A stretch of DNA of 7,181 nt. Origin: Planctomycetota bacterium. GTDB lineage: Bacteria; Planctomycetota; Phycisphaerae; Sedimentisphaerales; SG8-4. The notes under the pieces were generated by a model. That model was not told the origin of the DNA. It did not search any database and saw only the letters and a program-made list of their open reading frames with translations. This document shows, piece by piece, positions 5,643 through 7,181 of the stretch; position 1 is the stretch's first letter; every line of letters starts with the position of its first letter. Position numbers and translations under genes: made by a program. The stretch is taken from NCBI GenBank assembly GCA_030607345.1, contig JAUWKC010000082.1, positions 1 through 7,181 of the forward strand. Direction: 5' to 3'.

Positions 5643-7181
5643 CTAATTTTTGAATTCGAAGGCGTAGAGTTTGGCGTTTTGCATCTGGAATTTTAGACGT
5701 ACGGTTTTACCCTGTAGAGCCTTTACGCTGGTTTTACCTTTCCACGTGACCGTTTTTTCAATGAAGTCGCCCTTGATATGGTCGCAGTCGTCGAAACCAA
5801 AGCCGTCAATTTCTTTTCCGTTTTTGTCTGTGATGGCGACCTTCGCCCCGCCGATTGCCTTGATATTCAAGACGAGTTTGCTGCCTTCGAAGAGCAATGG
5901 AAGCGTTGTTGCCTCGCCACGGGCAGCGCCGGCATCAAGCGAGACGAAGCCGTCAAGCCGCTGTGTATAGCGATAGTAAATTCTGTCGGCATCGCCGCCA
6001 TGCGCGCCGCCTTCGTCAACGTACTGCCATATCTGGTCACCATGTCGAATCAGTCCGTACAGGCTGAGCTCTTCGTCTCCTGAGCCTGGTGGAATGTACC
6101 AGTTAGTGCCGAAGAAAGACCAATCCTCACCATTCCGGCTGATTCCAAGGTCAATATGCCTGGGGCCGTCGTTGCCGGGATACCTCCAAATGAACGCCAG
6201 ATATACATCGGACGCCCATGGGTACTTGATGGCACGGGTTCTATAGACCTCCTTTGCCTCGGTGACATCGAATGAAACAGGCCCTTCACAGGTGACAGAA
6301 GGGAACGGATACCCCTCGAAGTAAGGCGTCACCAGATGATTGAACGGCCAGGGCTTGCCAATTTCATTCGTCCAGAATCCCACGGCGACACGCCCGCTGG
6401 CGTCGGCGCATTCGGGGTCATCGAAACTCGAATCGCGTTTAATGTAGCTTGCGTATCTTCCTCGCTGGTCATCCCAGAAACATTCACCTTCGCCGCCGCT
6501 GCGCAGGGGCAGTTGAATCGTCTCATTTCTGCGCCAGTTTATCCCGTCGCCGGAGGCGTAGAAGTACATGCCGCGGTTGGCCACGAAGGAGTTGACCTTA
6601 TACTTTTGGGCGCGTGGTATATTGGGATTGAGGTCCTTGAAAAATGCGCCATACATAGGAGTCTCGGGGATTATTGTTCCCTTCATTGCAAAGTGAAGAC
6701 CGTCTTTCGATGTCGCCAGGAAGGTCAGCCCTTTTTCGGAGCTGTAGCCTTCCGGTATAGCCATAAAGACCTCGCCGCCAACATCAAACACGCTCGGTCG
6801 CCAGGAGGATTTTCTTATTCTGAAATCGGTGACGATTGGCTGCCTATCGAATGGCCTGTTCATCGTGATTCGCACGTTTGCTTTTTTGTCAACGATGGCA
6901 TCGTCAATAAAAACGTATTTTCTCGCACCGAAATTCAGCGGGACCGAAACCGGTTTCGGGTTAAAGAGCAGAGCAGGTCCGTTCGGCACGGCAGGGGTGC
7001 GGGCGCCGGGACCGTAATTTCCGGAGAAACTCCGAGGTTTGAAATTGCGGCTGTATTGGACAATCCTGGAGATTCGCATCTCGTCAACCATGCCCTTCAT
7101 CGCGTGTCCTGCGTGACGGTCGGACCCTATGGCGAGATTGAATCTATTTTGCCTTCGCTGCTCAGCAGTCATACTCTTGAA
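5643..7181 (-). CDS. Large LamG / five-bladed beta-propeller protein, 5' end outside window (partial)
   Basis: 512 codons before the stop are visible, and the frame is still open at the window edge. The ATG at 7172 lies inside a domain, so it is unlikely to be the true start. Numbering from that Met: residues 1-45 are the end of a LamG/concanavalin-like lectin domain (LAIGSDRHAG, then MKGMVDEMRIS). A Pro/Gly linker precedes a propeller-like domain (about 80-405). This carries Asp-box-like motifs SKDGLHF (155-161), SGDGINW (207-213) and SRNGEDW (345-351), resembling sialidase or GH32/GH43-type propellers. A C-terminal beta-sandwich (about 408-509) ends in VRLKFQMQNAKLYAFEF, an ending I associate with this planctomycete family. 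It is probably secreted and acts on or binds polysaccharide. Catalytic residues cannot be assigned and no substrate should be inferred. It is convergent with the transpeptidase operon. Confidence 0.85.
   Translation of the reverse strand, partial: FKSMTAEQRRQNRFNLAIGSDRHAGHAMKGMVDEMRISRIVQYSRNFKPRSFSGNYGPGARTPAVPNGPALLFNPKPVSVPLNFGARKYVFIDDAIVDKKANVRITMNRPFDRQPIVTDFRIRKSSWRPSVFDVGGEVFMAIPEGYSSEKGLTFLATSKDGLHFAMKGTIIPETPMYGAFFKDLNPNIPRAQKYKVNSFVANRGMYFYASGDGINWRRNETIQLPLRSGGEGECFWDDQRGRYASYIKRDSSFDDPECADASGRVAVGFWTNEIGKPWPFNHLVTPYFEGYPFPSVTCEGPVSFDVTEAKEVYRTRAIKYPWASDVYLAFIWRYPGNDGPRHIDLGISRNGEDWSFFGTNWYIPPGSGDEELSLYGLIRHGDQIWQYVDEGGAHGGDADRIYYRYTQRLDGFVSLDAGAARGEATTLPLLFEGSKLVLNIKAIGGAKVAITDKNGKEIDGFGFDDCDHIKGDFIEKTVTWKGKTSVKALQGKTVRLKFQMQNAKLYAFEFKN

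Noticed and set aside
7170..7172. ATG at 7172 as the start of the minus-strand LamG/propeller protein
   Set aside because: The codons upstream stay open to the window edge, no Shine-Dalgarno is seen in the few bases available, and the Met falls within a LamG domain, so the gene is cut by the window.

Overview
The window looks like a chromosomal segment of a Planctomycetota bacterium, most likely of the Phycisphaerae/Sedimentisphaerales kind. This is an inference from gene content. An excisionase-like winged HTH is fused to a long acidic linker and a membrane hairpin, and a secreted LamG plus beta-propeller protein has an ending I associate with planctomycetes. No rRNA, tRNA, CRISPR array, transposase or phage gene is visible.

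Layout. (1) Bases 1-212, minus strand: a small membrane protein of 61 residues with an excellent Shine-Dalgarno. A second minus frame is also open to the window edge. (2) Bases 213-789: a 577-base divergent intergenic region with candidate promoters in both directions, several inverted repeats, and a perfect palindrome touching the ribosome binding site of the next gene. (3) Bases 790-2130, plus: a membrane-anchored HTH protein with three 13-residue tandem repeats. (4) Bases 2131-2388: an intergenic region with small dyads and a near-consensus promoter whose -10 box overlaps the upstream TTG candidate start of rarA, suggesting a leaderless mRNA. (5) Bases 2389-5444, plus: a tight three-gene cluster of rarA (replication/recombination ATPase), 5-formyltetrahydrofolate cyclo-ligase, and a LysM L,D-transpeptidase. 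Stop and start abut at the first junction and lie 11 bases apart at the second. (6) Bases 5445-5642: a convergent intergenic region with strong nested inverted repeats. (7) Bases 5643-7181, minus: the 3' part of a large secreted LamG/beta-propeller protein whose start lies outside the window.

The cluster puts replication-fork rescue, one-carbon metabolism and peptidoglycan cross-linking on one probable transcript. It reads as a housekeeping operon, not a dedicated pathway. No clearly new multi-gene system is visible. The points most worth a second look are the putative leaderless rarA promoter, the palindrome at the HTH gene's ribosome binding site, the HTH protein's architecture (including a hydrophobic in-frame segment just after its stop), and the structured convergent intergenic region.
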